Source: Nocardioides jiangxiensis
Lineage (GTDB): Bacteria; Actinomycetota; Actinomycetes; Propionibacteriales; Nocardioidaceae
Reading direction: 5' to 3'
DNA length: 64,000 nucleotides
Assembly: GCF_030580915.1 (NCBI RefSeq)
Contig: NZ_JAUQTA010000001.1
Span: forward strand, 1,736,001-1,800,000
The position numbers were made by a program, and so were the translations under genes. Positions 16,832 to 26,272 of the stretch are shown here, one piece after another. Each line of letters begins with the position of its first letter. The first letter of the stretch is position 1. The notes under the pieces were generated by a model. It worked only from the letters and a program-made list of their open reading frames with translations, searched no databases and had not been told where the DNA came from.

Positions 16832-17805
16832 CCACGCTGACCCTGGCCAAGGCGCTCAACGCCGGCCTGCGACGGGCGATGGAGCAAGACGGCAAGGTCG
16901 TGCTGCTCGGCGAGGACATCGGACGCCTGGGTGGCGTCTTCCGGATCACCGAAGGGCTGCAGAAGGACTTCGGCGAGCAGCGGGTCCTCGACACCCCGCT
17001 CGCCGAGTCCGGCATCGTCGGCACGGCGGTGGGCCTGGCGCTCCGCGGCTACCGACCTGTCGTGGAGATCCAGTTCGACGGGTTCGTCTACCCGGCGTAC
17101 GACCAGATCGTCTGCCAGGTCGCGAAGCTGCGCACCCGCTCCGGCGGGCAGCGGGCGCTGCCGATCGTCATCCGGATCCCGTACGGCGGCGGCATCGGCG
17201 CGGTCGAGCACCACAGCGAGTCACCGGAGGCGCAGTTCGCGCACACACCCGGCCTGAAGGTGGTGACCTGCTCCAACCCGGTCGACGGCTACTGGATGCT
17301 CCAGCAGGCGATCGCCCACGACGACCCGGTGGTCTTCCTCGAGCCGAAGCGGCTCTACCACTCGACCAGGGCCGAGCTCGATCCGGCGCTGGAGCCCGGT
17401 CCGCTCTTCGCCTCGCGGGTGGTCCGCTCCGGCACGGACGCCACGCTGATCGCCTACGGCCCCACGGTGCAGACCTGCCTCGCCGCCGCCGACCAGGCCG
17501 CGGAGGAGGGACGCTCGCTGGAGGTCGTCGACCTCCGCACCATCTCGCCGCTCGACCTCGGCCCGGTCGCCGAGTCGGTACGCCGCACCGGTCGCGCGGT
17601 CGTCGTCCACGAGGCGCATGTGTCGTTCGGCGTGGGGGCCGAGGTGGCGGCGGCGATCACCGAGCAGTGCTTCTTCTCGCTCGAGGCCCCGGTGCTGCGC
17701 GTCTGCGGCTACGACACCCCCTACCCGCTCTCGCGGGTCGAGCACGAGTGGCTCCCCACCGTGGACCGCGTCCTGGACGCCGTCGACCGGGCAGTGGGGT
17801 TCTGA
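16828..17805 (+). CDS. bkdB: Branched-chain 2-oxoacid dehydrogenase E1 beta subunit
   Basis: A 325-residue transketolase-type subunit. LGEDIGRLGGVFRITEGL, DTPLAESGIVGTAVGLALRGYRPVVEIQF, and RIPYGGGIGAVEHHSES match E1 beta, with the conserved Glu of LAESG contributing to ThDP activation. The C-terminal half carries the SLEVVDLRTISPLD strand and HEAHVSFGVGAEVAA. The ATG overlaps the bkdA stop (ATGA) and its own stop overlaps the bkdC ATG by one base, so the three are coupled. It forms the alpha2beta2 E1 heterotetramer. Confidence 0.92.
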   Translation: MTTLTLAKALNAGLRRAMEQDGKVVLLGEDIGRLGGVFRITEGLQKDFGEQRVLDTPLAESGIVGTAVGLALRGYRPVVEIQFDGFVYPAYDQIVCQVAKLRTRSGGQRALPIVIRIPYGGGIGAVEHHSESPEAQFAHTPGLKVVTCSNPVDGYWMLQQAIAHDDPVVFLEPKRLYHSTRAELDPALEPGPLFASRVVRSGTDATLIAYGPTVQTCLAAADQAAEEGRSLEVVDLRTISPLDLGPVAESVRRTGRAVVVHEAHVSFGVGAEVAAAITEQCFFSLEAPVLRVCGYDTPYPLSRVEHEWLPTVDRVLDAVDRAVGF

Positions 17806-19118
17806 TGGCGGACTACCTCCTCCCCGACGTCGGCGAGGGACTGACCGAGGCCGAGATCGTCAGCTGGCACGTCGCCGTGGGCGACACGGTGACGGTCAAC
17901 CAGGTGCTGCTCGAGATCGAGACCGCCAAGTCGGTCGTCGAGCTGCCCTCGCCGTTCGCGGGGGAGGTGCACGAGCTCCTGGTCGAGGTCGGGCAGACGG
18001 TCACCGTGGGCACCCCGCTCATCCGTATCGGCGATCCGGGCGCTCCGGCCGGCGCCGCTCCCGCGCACACCGCCGATGTCGTCGCGAGCACGGGCGAGGT
18101 CGGCGCGGACCTCGGTACCGAGTCGGATGGTCCACGGACCCTGGTCGGCTACGGCCCGCGCGAGACGGTCTCCCGGCGGCGGCGCGGCGGCCCCGTGCAG
18201 GGCGGCGTCCTCGCGCCCGGCCACCGCGCCCCGATGGCGCCGGCCTCGCCGGCGGCCCGCCCGCTCGCGCCGCCCCCGGTGCGCCTGCGTGCGCGCGAGC
18301 TCGGCATCGACCTCAACCAGGTCCGCGCCTCGCGCGCCGACGGGGTGATCTCCCTGGCGGACCTGACGGCTGCAGCGACGTCGGCTCCGGCTCCCGAGCT
18401 GCCGCCGCTGAAGGACCGCGAGTACCGCGAGCCGGTCAAGGGTGTCCGCAGGCTGATGGCGCAGGCCATGGTCGACTCGGCGTTCTCCGCTCCCCATGTG
18501 ACGCTGACGGTCGAGATCGACACGACCCACGCGGTCGACCTCGTCCGCGAGCTGCGTACGGACCCGCGCTACGCCGGCATCCGGGTCACCGCCCTGCTGC
18601 TCATCGCCCGCGCGTGCATCCTGGCCCTGCGCGACCACCCCGAGCTCAATGCGCGCTGGGATGGCGAGGCAGTCACCTTCCGGCGCTACGTCAACCTCGG
18701 CATCGCCGCCGCGACGCCGCGTGGCCTGATCGTGCCGAACATCAAGGACGCCGCGGACCTCAACGGTCCCGAGCTCGCGCGGGCGATCGAGGCACTGACC
18801 GAGATCTCCCGGGAGGGCAAGGCGCAGCCGGCCGACCAGACCGGCGGCACGTTCACGATCACGAACATCGGTGTGCTCAAGGTCGACTCGGGCACCCCGA
18901 TCATCAACCCGGGGGAGTCGGCGATCCTGGCCGTCGGCGCCATCCGCCGCAAGCCGTGGGTGATCACCACCCGGGACGGCTCCGAGGCGATCGCGATCCG
19001 TGACGTGGTGACCTTCTCGCTCTCGGTGGACCACCGCTTCATCGACGGCGCGACCGCGTCGATGTTCCTGGCCCGGATCGCGGCGTACTCCCAGGACCCG
19101 TCCGGTCTCGGTCTCTGA
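17805..19118 (+). CDS. bkdC: Dihydrolipoyl acyltransferase E2 of the branched-chain complex
   Basis: A 437-residue E2. Lipoyl domain 1-75 with EIETAKSVVEL carrying the lipoyl lysine; an Ala/Pro/Gly hinge; a peripheral-subunit binding domain (VRLRARELGIDLNQVRAS...GVISLADL) near 160-190; then the catalytic core with KGVRRLMAQAMVDSAFSAPHVTL and the C-terminal DHRFIDGATASMF that supplies the catalytic His and Asp. Only one lipoyl domain is present. No E3 (lpd) gene is in the window, so the common E3 is presumed elsewhere. Transcription ends at the hairpin from 19125. Confidence 0.93.
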   Translation: MADYLLPDVGEGLTEAEIVSWHVAVGDTVTVNQVLLEIETAKSVVELPSPFAGEVHELLVEVGQTVTVGTPLIRIGDPGAPAGAAPAHTADVVASTGEVGADLGTESDGPRTLVGYGPRETVSRRRRGGPVQGGVLAPGHRAPMAPASPAARPLAPPPVRLRARELGIDLNQVRASRADGVISLADLTAAATSAPAPELPPLKDREYREPVKGVRRLMAQAMVDSAFSAPHVTLTVEIDTTHAVDLVRELRTDPRYAGIRVTALLLIARACILALRDHPELNARWDGEAVTFRRYVNLGIAAATPRGLIVPNIKDAADLNGPELARAIEALTEISREGKAQPADQTGGTFTITNIGVLKVDSGTPIINPGESAILAVGAIRRKPWVITTRDGSEAIAIRDVVTFSLSVDHRFIDGATASMFLARIAAYSQDPSGLGL

Positions 19119-19124
19119 CGCGCT

Positions 19125-19156
19125 GGACGCCGGCCCCTGGTGCGGGGCCGGCGTCC
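19125..19156 (+). terminator. Terminator of the bkd operon
   Basis: A 13-bp perfect stem (GGACGCCGGCCCC and complement) with a TGGTGC loop, 7 bp past the bkdC stop. No U tract. Confidence 0.75.
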
Positions 19157-19163
19157 CTGGGGC

Positions 19164-19215
19164 GGATCCGGCGACGGGCCCGCACCGGTTGAGGATCGGG
19201 ACCGTCGCCGGATCC
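19164..19215. terminator. Second hairpin in the bkdC-accD3 convergent gap
   Basis: A 14-bp perfect inverted repeat (GGATCCGGCGACGG with its complement at 19202-19215) around a 24-nt loop. It may be a back-up terminator for either strand. The remaining bases to 19344 hold nothing recognisable. Confidence 0.5.
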
Positions 19216-19344
19216 AGCGGAGGGGTCGGGCACCGTGCGTGACGTGTGCGGGGCCCCGCCGCGGGTCCGGTGTGGCTGACGCCAGCGGCGCAGTACCCGG
19301 TGCCCGAGGGTGCTAACTCGGGAGTGCGGATTTCTTTCGCGGAA

Positions 19345-20814
19345 TCAGAAGGCGTAGCGCTGCGAACGGGCGGAGGCCGTGCCGGCGCCCGCCGCGTGCA
19401 GCCGCGACAGCTCCTCGGCGAGCACACCGCCCAGCCGCGCGAGGAACGCCGGGGACTCGTCCGCTGCGTCGGGCACCTCCGCCACGACGCGGTCGACGAC
19501 ACCGCGCCCGGCGAGGCCGACGGCCAGCACCTGCTGGGCCTCGGCCATCTCGGCCGCGTGGTCGGTGTCGCGGTGGACGATCGCCGAAGCACCCTCGGGC
19601 GGGAGCGGCGAGAGCCAGGCGTGCTGGGCTGCCACGATCCGGTCGGCCGGGAGGAACGCGAGCGCCGCGCCGCCGTTGCCCTCGCCGAGCATCAGGCCCA
19701 GCGTCGGGGCGCCGCAGGTGACCAGGTCGCCGAGGCAGCGTGCGATCTCGCCGGCCATGGCGCCCTCCTCGGCCGCGGCCGAGAGCTCCCCGCCACGGGT
19801 GTCGATGACGGTGAGGACGGGGATCCGGAGCTCGGCCGCGAGCGCGAAGCCGCGCCGGGCGACGCGCAGGGCCGCCGGCCCGAGCTTGTGCCCCTCCGCC
19901 TCGGCTGCGCGGTCCTGGCCGACCACGACGCACGGCTGGCCGCCGATGCGCGCGATCGCGAGGAGCAGCGCGGACGCGGACTCGCCGGCCTGCGTGCCGG
20001 AGAGCTCGACGACGTCGGTCGCCTGCGCGGCCAGCAGGTCGCGGACGCCGGGGCGCTCCGCTCGCCGTGTGCGCGTGACGGCGTCCCAGGTGTCCAGCGT
20101 CGCGGGAACGGTGCCGGCGTCGGAAGGAGCCGCCTCGCCGTCGCGGGTCAGGGCGCGCAGCACCGTCGCCAGCCGGTCGCGCAGGTCGTGCGGCGCGACG
20201 ACGCCGTCGATGACGCCCACCTCGGCGAGGTGCTCGGCGACCTGGACCCCGGGCGGGAACTCCTCGCCGTAGAGCGCCGAGTAGACGCGGGGGCCGAGGA
20301 AGCCGGCGAGCGCGCCGGGCTCGGCGTACGTGATCTGGCCGAGGGAGCCCCAGGTGGCCATGACGCCGCCGGTCGTGGGGTTGCGGAGGTAGGCGACGTA
20401 GGCCAGGCCGGCAGCGCGGTGGGCGGCGATCGCCGCACCGATCCGCACCATCTGCACGAACGCCGGCGTGCCCTCCTGCATCCGGGTGCCGCCGGAGCAG
20501 GTCAGGCCGACCAGGGGCAGGCCCTCGGCCGTCGCCCGCTCGATGCCGGCGACGAGGCGGTCGGAGGCAGCGCGGCCGACAGAGCCCGCAAGGAAGGAGA
20601 ACTCGCCGGCGATGACCGCGACGGGCTGGCCGTCCAGGGTGCCCCGGCCGGTCAGGATCGACTCGTCGAGGCCGGACTTCTGCTCCGCGCGCTCCAGCTC
20701 CGCGACGTACGCCGGGTCGAGGCCGCCGCGGTCGGGCGCGGCGTCCCAGCTGGTCCAGGAGCCGTCGTCGAGGAGCTGGTCGATCAGGTCGGGAGCGGTG
20801 AGTCGGTCGGCCAC
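19345..20814 (-). CDS. accD3: AccD3-like acyl-CoA carboxyltransferase (fused beta and alpha halves)
   Basis: A 489-residue carboxyltransferase. The N half has GEFSFLAGSVGRAASDRLV, CSGGTRMQEGTPAFVQM and NPTTGGVMATWGSLG; the C half has VTCGAPTLGLMLGEGNGGAALAFLPADR and PPEGASAIVHRDTDHAAEMA, the alpha-type crotonase half. This one-chain layout, length and several blocks match M. tuberculosis AccD3 (Rv0904c). It would transfer carboxyl groups from biotin to acyl-CoA; no biotin carboxylase subunit is adjacent, and the substrate is unproven. The GTG at 20814 is 6 nt behind TAGGGT. There is no zinc ribbon at the N terminus. Confidence 0.85.
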   Translation of the reverse strand: MADRLTAPDLIDQLLDDGSWTSWDAAPDRGGLDPAYVAELERAEQKSGLDESILTGRGTLDGQPVAVIAGEFSFLAGSVGRAASDRLVAGIERATAEGLPLVGLTCSGGTRMQEGTPAFVQMVRIGAAIAAHRAAGLAYVAYLRNPTTGGVMATWGSLGQITYAEPGALAGFLGPRVYSALYGEEFPPGVQVAEHLAEVGVIDGVVAPHDLRDRLATVLRALTRDGEAAPSDAGTVPATLDTWDAVTRTRRAERPGVRDLLAAQATDVVELSGTQAGESASALLLAIARIGGQPCVVVGQDRAAEAEGHKLGPAALRVARRGFALAAELRIPVLTVIDTRGGELSAAAEEGAMAGEIARCLGDLVTCGAPTLGLMLGEGNGGAALAFLPADRIVAAQHAWLSPLPPEGASAIVHRDTDHAAEMAEAQQVLAVGLAGRGVVDRVVAEVPDAADESPAFLARLGGVLAEELSRLHAAGAGTASARSQRYAF

Positions 20815-20820
20815 GCGCTC

Positions 20821-20826
20821 ACCCTA
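20821..20826 (-). promoter_or_regulatory. -10 element of the accD3-like gene, leaderless
   Basis: Minus-strand TAGGGT, then 6 nt, then the GTG start. No ribosome binding site. Confidence 0.4.
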
Positions 20827-20927
20827 AGCGCCGGTGCGCGACGGTCGGGTCGTCCAGCCGCTCCGTGTGCCCGGCGTCTCACGATCGTCCATACTGGCGA
20901 CACCGTCACGATCTCGGGGGACATGAC

Positions 20928-22664
20928 ATGGGGCGACTTCCCGTCGTTGGTGAGACCTTTGGCCGCTACCGCCTGCTGGAGCTGCTCGGCGAGGGTGGGA
21001 TGGGTGTCGTCCACGTCGCGCACGACGAGCAGCTCAACCGCAAGGTGGCGCTCAAGCTGGTGCTGCCGCGCCATGCGGCCGACCCGGAGTTCCGGAGCCG
21101 CTTCGCGCGGGAGGCGGAGGCGCAGGCGCGGCTGGAGTCCTCGCACGTGGTCCGGGTCTACGACTACGGGGAGCACGACGGCGTCCTCTTCCTCTGCACC
21201 CAGTACGTCGAGGGCGGCGACCTGGCGGCACAGGTCGCCGCTGCCGGTCCCCTGGCGCCGGCGCTCGCGGTCGACCTCACCCAGCAGGTGCTCTCCGGCC
21301 TCGAGGAGGCGCACCAGGCGGGCGTCGTCCACCGCGACGTGAAGCCGGCCAACGTCCTGCTCCGCCGCCGCGGGGAGGGGGTGCAGGCCTACCTCTGCGA
21401 CTTCGGCATCGCCACGATGGCAGGGCAGGGCCTCACCCGCACCGGTCAGGTCATCGGGTCCCTGCCGTGGATGGCGCCCGAGCGCCACTACGGCACCGAG
21501 CCGGGTGAGGTGGGCGACGTGTACTCCGCGGGGTGCGTGCTCTGGTTCGCCCTGACCGGCAGCGCGCCCTACGTCGGCAGCGACGGCGAGGTGATGATGG
21601 GCCACATCGAGGGCCCGGTGCCGCAGCTGCCGGGCCGGTCGGCGTTCGTCAGGCGGGCCAACGCCGTGCTCGTGAAGGCGCTCGCCAAGCACCCTCAGGA
21701 CCGCTACCCGTCCGCGGCCGCGATGGCGGCCGACCTGCGCGGTCTCGCTGCGATCGCGCCCGGCGCGATCCGGCTGGCCGACGCCACCGTCATCCGGCCG
21801 GTGGCGACGACGCCCGCCACCGCGCCGCGCACGGTCCCGCGCCGCGCGGCCGTCCTGCGCCGCCACTGGCTGCTGCCGGCCGTCGCCACGGTGAGCCTCC
21901 TCGCCGCTGTCGCAGGCGGGCTGGCCGTGCGCTCGTTCGTCGAGGACGACCCGCAGCTGGCCGCGGGTGCCACCCGGGTCGACCTCGGTGGTCGGACGGT
22001 CACGCTGCAGCCGCGCCGGACGCTGAGCCCGGTACCGGCCACGCACACGCGCCACGAGGGGGGCGCCGCCCGTGACGTCGCCGGCAGCATCGCCGGGCCG
22101 GCTCCGGTGGTGGGCGACGTGGAGGTGGCCGGCTCGGCCGGCGGCTCCGGGGGTGGTGCACGGTCGGTGCCGACCGGTGCGGCAGCGCCCGTCGACCGCT
22201 ACCGCTGCTGGAACGGCTCGACTGCGGTCACGCTCGGTGACTGTGGCTGGCCCACCGGCGTCGCGGGCGCGACCTGGATGGTCGACAACGTCGGCAGCTG
22301 CTACCACGCGACGCCCAATGACCCCCGCGTCCCCAACGACGACTCGTGGGGCTGTCACGTGTCGGGGCTCTCGACCACGATCTACGTCGATCGCGCCACG
22401 AGCGTCAGCGCCGCGCGCAGCTACCTCCTCTCGGCGATCAAGGACCCCGACAAGTCCTGGGCGTGGTCCGACGGATGGCAGTTCTCGTCGAACGCCACCG
22501 ACAGCTCGCCCCGGTGGCGGTTCGGTCGCTACTGGCAGGGTCCCGACGGTGCCGCGTGGTTCATCTACGTCTCGACCACGACCGCCGCGGAGCGCGACGA
22601 CGCGGTCAACGCCGTGAAGTACCACTGTCGCCCGCGCAGCGACATCCAGGGAGTGCCCCTCTGA
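20928..22664 (+). CDS. Membrane Ser/Thr protein kinase (PknB family) with unusual extracellular domain
   Basis: A 578-residue kinase. Kinase domain 10-275: glycine loop GEGGMGVV (21-28), K43, HRD at 135-137 in VVHRDVKPANVLL, DFG at 158-160, and APE at 183-185. One membrane helix at about 313-336 puts the C-terminal half outside. That half has no PASTA repeats; after a Gly/Ser linker it holds a Cys-containing domain (YRCWNGSTAVTLGDCGWP to YHCRPRSD) with six cysteines that I cannot assign. It may sense an envelope signal. ATG 20928 has GGGGGA about 7 nt upstream; an ATG at 20923 is out of frame. Confidence 0.9.
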   Translation: MGRLPVVGETFGRYRLLELLGEGGMGVVHVAHDEQLNRKVALKLVLPRHAADPEFRSRFAREAEAQARLESSHVVRVYDYGEHDGVLFLCTQYVEGGDLAAQVAAAGPLAPALAVDLTQQVLSGLEEAHQAGVVHRDVKPANVLLRRRGEGVQAYLCDFGIATMAGQGLTRTGQVIGSLPWMAPERHYGTEPGEVGDVYSAGCVLWFALTGSAPYVGSDGEVMMGHIEGPVPQLPGRSAFVRRANAVLVKALAKHPQDRYPSAAAMAADLRGLAAIAPGAIRLADATVIRPVATTPATAPRTVPRRAAVLRRHWLLPAVATVSLLAAVAGGLAVRSFVEDDPQLAAGATRVDLGGRTVTLQPRRTLSPVPATHTRHEGGAARDVAGSIAGPAPVVGDVEVAGSAGGSGGGARSVPTGAAAPVDRYRCWNGSTAVTLGDCGWPTGVAGATWMVDNVGSCYHATPNDPRVPNDDSWGCHVSGLSTTIYVDRATSVSAARSYLLSAIKDPDKSWAWSDGWQFSSNATDSSPRWRFGRYWQGPDGAAWFIYVSTTTAAERDDAVNAVKYHCRPRSDIQGVPL

Positions 22665-22671
22665 GGCTGCG

Positions 22672-24105
22672 TCAGCCCTTCGGTGTCGTCGCGCCGTCGA
22701 GCCACGCGGCCGCCGATGCGGTCATGTCGACGCCGGTCTGCCGGCGCACCCACTGGAGGACGTCGGCGCGGGTGACGCTGCGGTCGGCGAACGCCTTCGG
22801 AAGGCCCTTCAGGACCTTCGCGAACTCCTCGTCGCCGACCTGGGCGCGGAGGTTCTGCCACATCAGCGCGCTCCCGTACTCGACGCTGGCCGGGCCGAAG
22901 CTGGTCGGGGCGAAGCGGGTCGGGCCGCCCGAGTGGCGACGGTTGAGCCCGTCGGCCTCGCGCCAGCTCGAGGTGATGTAGTCCCACGGGGTGTCCGTCC
23001 GGGCGACGCGCCAGTCGCCGTCCGCGACCAGCCACGGGACGCCCTCGGCGATCCACAGGTCGTGCCAGTCCGCCGGGGTGACCTCGTTGCCCCACCACTG
23101 GTGGGCGAGCTGGTCGACCAGGGCAGGCGCGGAGCGGCTGTCGGCGCTCGTCGGGACGATGAGGGTCTCCTGCGTGTCCGACCCGGCCTCACCCGGGATG
23201 ACGACGGCTCCGACGGTCGCGAACGGATACGGGCCGAGCTGCTTCTCCAGCCAGTCCACGAGCGAGGGCAGCACCGTGAGCGCGCCGGCCGAGATCTCGT
23301 CGCCCTCGTGCACCCAGGTCGTGACCGGCGTGCCCGACGCGGTCTTCGCCGTCGTCGACGCGTAGGGCCCGATCGCCACGGTCATGGCCGAAGGGGCGGC
23401 CGGGGCGCTGCCGTGCCAGGAGGTGGTGGTCTGGCTCCCCGCGGTCGACCGCGAGGTGAGCGCACCGTTGGAGATGCCCACCCAGCCCTTCGGGACCCGC
23501 AGGGTGACGTCGTGGAACGCCTTGTCGGACGGGGTGTCGTTGACCGCCATCCACGTGAATGCCCCGTAGGGCTGCTGGATCGAGGTGACCTCGCCGTTGC
23601 TCGCCGGGTTCCACCCCAGGTACGGCAGCGTTCCACGCTCGGTCGGTGCGTCGACGGCGGCCGGGCTGCCGGAGTACTCGAGGCGGAGCACGGCGTCGAC
23701 ACCCTTGTCGACGCGTGCGGTGAGGATCAGCTTGTCGTCCTCGTGGTCGTCGGGGACCGAGGCACCGTCGATCTCCGCGCGGTTGACGTGCAGTCCGCTG
23801 CCGAAGTCGAGCACGACCCGCTTCAGGTTGGCGGTCGGGCGGAAGGTGAGCGTCTCGACACCGGTGAGCTGGCGCTCGTCGGGGTCCCACGTGACGTCGA
23901 GCTGGTACGAGCGCGCGTCGATCCCGGCGTTGCCGAACCGGGGGTAGACGGTGTCCGCCTGCGGCGTGGATGCCGCCCGGGACAGGTCGGTGGGTGGGCC
24001 GGAAGCGGTCCCGTCCGCGTCGTCGGAGCAGGCCGCGAGGCCGGTGCCGAGCAGGGCGGTGGCCAGGAACGCGGCCGCGGTGCGGCGTACGACGGGGGTC
24101 CCCAT
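22672..24105 (-). CDS. M1-aminopeptidase-like lipoprotein with lost zinc site (pseudoenzyme)
   Basis: A 477-residue lipoprotein with the lipobox LAAC (C26). The N-terminal beta saddle (YQLDVTWDPDERQLTGVETLTFRP) and the M1 peptidase core are recognisable. In place of HELAHQWFGN the protein reads DQLAHQWWGN at residues 331-340, so the first zinc His and the catalytic Glu are Asp and Gln. The third-ligand region is IAEGVPWL, and GAMEN is reduced to TQETLIV. It should be inactive as a peptidase and may bind peptides or scaffold. The start lies 6 nt behind a CATGAT -10 box. Convergent with the kinase, 7 bp apart. Confidence 0.85.
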   Translation of the reverse strand: MGTPVVRRTAAAFLATALLGTGLAACSDDADGTASGPPTDLSRAASTPQADTVYPRFGNAGIDARSYQLDVTWDPDERQLTGVETLTFRPTANLKRVVLDFGSGLHVNRAEIDGASVPDDHEDDKLILTARVDKGVDAVLRLEYSGSPAAVDAPTERGTLPYLGWNPASNGEVTSIQQPYGAFTWMAVNDTPSDKAFHDVTLRVPKGWVGISNGALTSRSTAGSQTTTSWHGSAPAAPSAMTVAIGPYASTTAKTASGTPVTTWVHEGDEISAGALTVLPSLVDWLEKQLGPYPFATVGAVVIPGEAGSDTQETLIVPTSADSRSAPALVDQLAHQWWGNEVTPADWHDLWIAEGVPWLVADGDWRVARTDTPWDYITSSWREADGLNRRHSGGPTRFAPTSFGPASVEYGSALMWQNLRAQVGDEEFAKVLKGLPKAFADRSVTRADVLQWVRRQTGVDMTASAAAWLDGATTPKG

Positions 24106-24176
24106 GCGCTCATCATGCGCCCGGGTGCCGGGCCCCCGTGGCAGAACCCCCGCACGCAGGCCGTGCGGAAATGCGT

Positions 24177-24209
24177 GACGCCCCGGCTGCCAGGAGCAGC
24201 CGGGGCGTC
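24177..24209 (-). terminator. Terminator after fadE5
   Basis: A 14-bp perfect stem (GACGCCCCGGCTGC and complement) with a CAGGA loop, 48 bp past the fadE5 stop. Confidence 0.75.
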
Positions 24210-24257
24210 GTGCCGGGGTCCGCGCGACCCGGGGCGGGTCAGGCGTTCACCCGTGGA

Positions 24258-26111
24258 TCAGAAGGCGTCCTCGGACAGCTCCATGATGTCGAGCGTGGTC
24301 GCCTTGGCGATCTCGAGCTCGGAGGCGATCTTCGGCAGGACCTGCGCGGCGAAGAACTTCGCAGCGGCGACCTTGCCCTCGTAGAACGCCTTGTCCTTCT
24401 CCGAGGCGCCGGCGGCGAGGGCGTTGAGCGCGACCTCGGCCTGGCGGACCAGCAGCCAGGCGCAGACGACGTCGCCGAGGGCCATCAGGACGCGGGTGGT
24501 GTTCAGGCCGACCTTGTAGATCGACTTGATCTCGTTCATCGCGTTCATCAGGTCGTTGACCGAGAGGGTCACGAGCTCGCCGGCCTGGGCCAGGGCGGTG
24601 CCGAGCAGCTCGCGCTCGACCTTGAGCTCCTCGGAGCCGTTGTCGATCGTGGCCTGGATCTCGGCCTGGATGTGGCCGAGCGCGACGCCCTGGTCCTTGA
24701 CGATCTTGCGGAAGAAGAAGTCCATGCCCTGGATCGCCGTGGTGCCCTCGTAGAGGGTGTCGATCTTGGCGTCACGGATGTACTGCTCGATCGGGTACTC
24801 CTGCAGGAAGCCGGAGCCACCGAGGGTCTGGAGCGACTCGGTGCCGAGCAGCGTCCAGGCCTTCTCCGAGCCGTAGCCCTTGACGATCGGCAGGAGCAGG
24901 TCGTTGACCTTGGCGGCCAGCTCGGCGTTCTCGCCACCGATGAGGACCTGGTCCTTCCAGTACGCCGTGTAGACGTACAGCGCGCGCATGGCCTCGGCGT
25001 ACGCCTTCTGCGTCATGAGCGAGCGACGGACGTCGGGGTGGTGCGTGATGGTGACCTTGGGGGCGTTCTTGTCGGCGGCCTGCGAGAGGTCCGGGCCCTG
25101 CACGCGCTGCTTGGCGTACTCGAGGGCGTTGAGGTAGCCGGTCGAGAGCGTGCCGATGGCCTTCGTGCCGACGAGCATGCGGGCGTTCTCGATGACGTCG
25201 AACATCTGGCGGATGCCGTCGTGGACCTCGCCGAGGAGGTAGCCGACGGCCTTCTCGCCGCCGCCGATCTGCGGGTCGCCGAAGGTGACCTCACAGGTGT
25301 TGGACGACTTGATGCCCATCTTGTGCTCGACGTTGGTGACGTAGGCGCCGTTGCGCTCGCCGGTCAGCTCACCGGTCTCGAGGTCGAAGTGGAACTTCGG
25401 GACGAGGAAGAGGGAGAGGCCCTTGGTGCCCGGGCCACCGATGCCCTCGATGCCGCGCGGACGCGCGAGCACGAGGTGCATGATGTTCTCCTGCAGGTCC
25501 GACTCACCGTTGGTGATGAAGCGCTTGACGCCGTAGACGTTCCAGGTGCCGTCCTCGTTCTGCTCGGCGTAGGTCTTGCCGGCGCCGACGTCGGAGCCCG
25601 CGTCGGGCTCGGTGAGGACCATGGTGGCGCCCCACTGGCGCTCGACCATGTGCTTGGCGATCTTCACGTCACGCTCGACGCCGTTGGCGTTGTGGTAGAC
25701 GACCGAGGCGAAGAACGGGCCGGCGGCGAACATGTAGATCGGGGCGTGCGCGCCGAGGACCATCTCGGCGAGCGACCACACGAGGGCGGCCGGAGCCGGC
25801 TGGCAGCCGATCTCCTCGGGCAGGCCGACGGCCCAGAAGCCCGACTCCATGTAGGCGTCGTAGGACTTCTTGAACGACGCGGGCACCGGCGCGGTGTTGG
25901 TCTTGGGGTCGAAGACCGGCGGGTTGCGGTCGGAGTCGACGAAGGAAGCGGCCAGGTCCTCGCGGGAGAGGCGCTCGACCTCCTTGAGCGTCTCGCGGGC
26001 GGTCTCGACGTCGAAGCCGCCGAACGCCTCGGCGTCGATGTAGTCCTGGACGTTGAAGACCTCGAAGAGGTTGAACTCGAGGTCACGCAGGTTGCTCTTG
26101 TAGTGGCTCAC
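24258..26111 (-). CDS. fadE5: Acyl-CoA dehydrogenase, FadE5 type
   Basis: A 617-residue flavoprotein. The start [21 protein letters not shown] and blocks such as [102 protein letters not shown] and the end [10 protein letters not shown] match M. tuberculosis FadE5, a broad-range enzyme for the first step of beta-oxidation. It is longer than ordinary FadE proteins because of the C-terminal helical extension. Electrons would pass through EtfBA to EtfD, encoded at 42365. An operator-like palindrome lies 44 bp upstream. Divergent from an Rrf2 regulator. Confidence 0.93.
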   Translation of the reverse strand: MSHYKSNLRDLEFNLFEVFNVQDYIDAEAFGGFDVETARETLKEVERLSREDLAASFVDSDRNPPVFDPKTNTAPVPASFKKSYDAYMESGFWAVGLPEEIGCQPAPAALVWSLAEMVLGAHAPIYMFAAGPFFASVVYHNANGVERDVKIAKHMVERQWGATMVLTEPDAGSDVGAGKTYAEQNEDGTWNVYGVKRFITNGESDLQENIMHLVLARPRGIEGIGGPGTKGLSLFLVPKFHFDLETGELTGERNGAYVTNVEHKMGIKSSNTCEVTFGDPQIGGGEKAVGYLLGEVHDGIRQMFDVIENARMLVGTKAIGTLSTGYLNALEYAKQRVQGPDLSQAADKNAPKVTITHHPDVRRSLMTQKAYAEAMRALYVYTAYWKDQVLIGGENAELAAKVNDLLLPIVKGYGSEKAWTLLGTESLQTLGGSGFLQEYPIEQYIRDAKIDTLYEGTTAIQGMDFFFRKIVKDQGVALGHIQAEIQATIDNGSEELKVERELLGTALAQAGELVTLSVNDLMNAMNEIKSIYKVGLNTTRVLMALGDVVCAWLLVRQAEVALNALAAGASEKDKAFYEGKVAAAKFFAAQVLPKIASELEIAKATTLDIMELSEDAF

Positions 26112-26154
26112 TGATCCGCCTTCGCGTGGTGGAGATTGGGAAGTGGGCGATTGA

Positions 26155-26168
26155 TTACTCGCCAGTAA
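26155..26168. promoter_or_regulatory. Operator-like palindrome in the fadE5 promoter region
   Basis: TTACT-CGCC-AGTAA has perfect 5-bp arms and lies 44 bp upstream of the fadE5 start in the 161-bp gap shared with the Rrf2 gene. The shape resembles TetR-family operators of actinobacterial lipid genes; the actual binder is unknown. Confidence 0.5.
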
Positions 26169-26260
26169 CAAAATGATGCAACGCCGTGTCACGCCGTGCA
26201 AGATCCGGGGGTGCATGATCTGGGCCACCTTCGGTTCGCACAAAGTCGAGCGATTGCTGC

Positions 26261-26266
26261 GACAAT
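26261..26266 (+). promoter_or_regulatory. -10 element of the Rrf2 gene
   Basis: GACAAT lies 6 nt before ATG 26273; leaderless layout. Confidence 0.4.
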
Positions 26267-26272
26267 GCCCGC

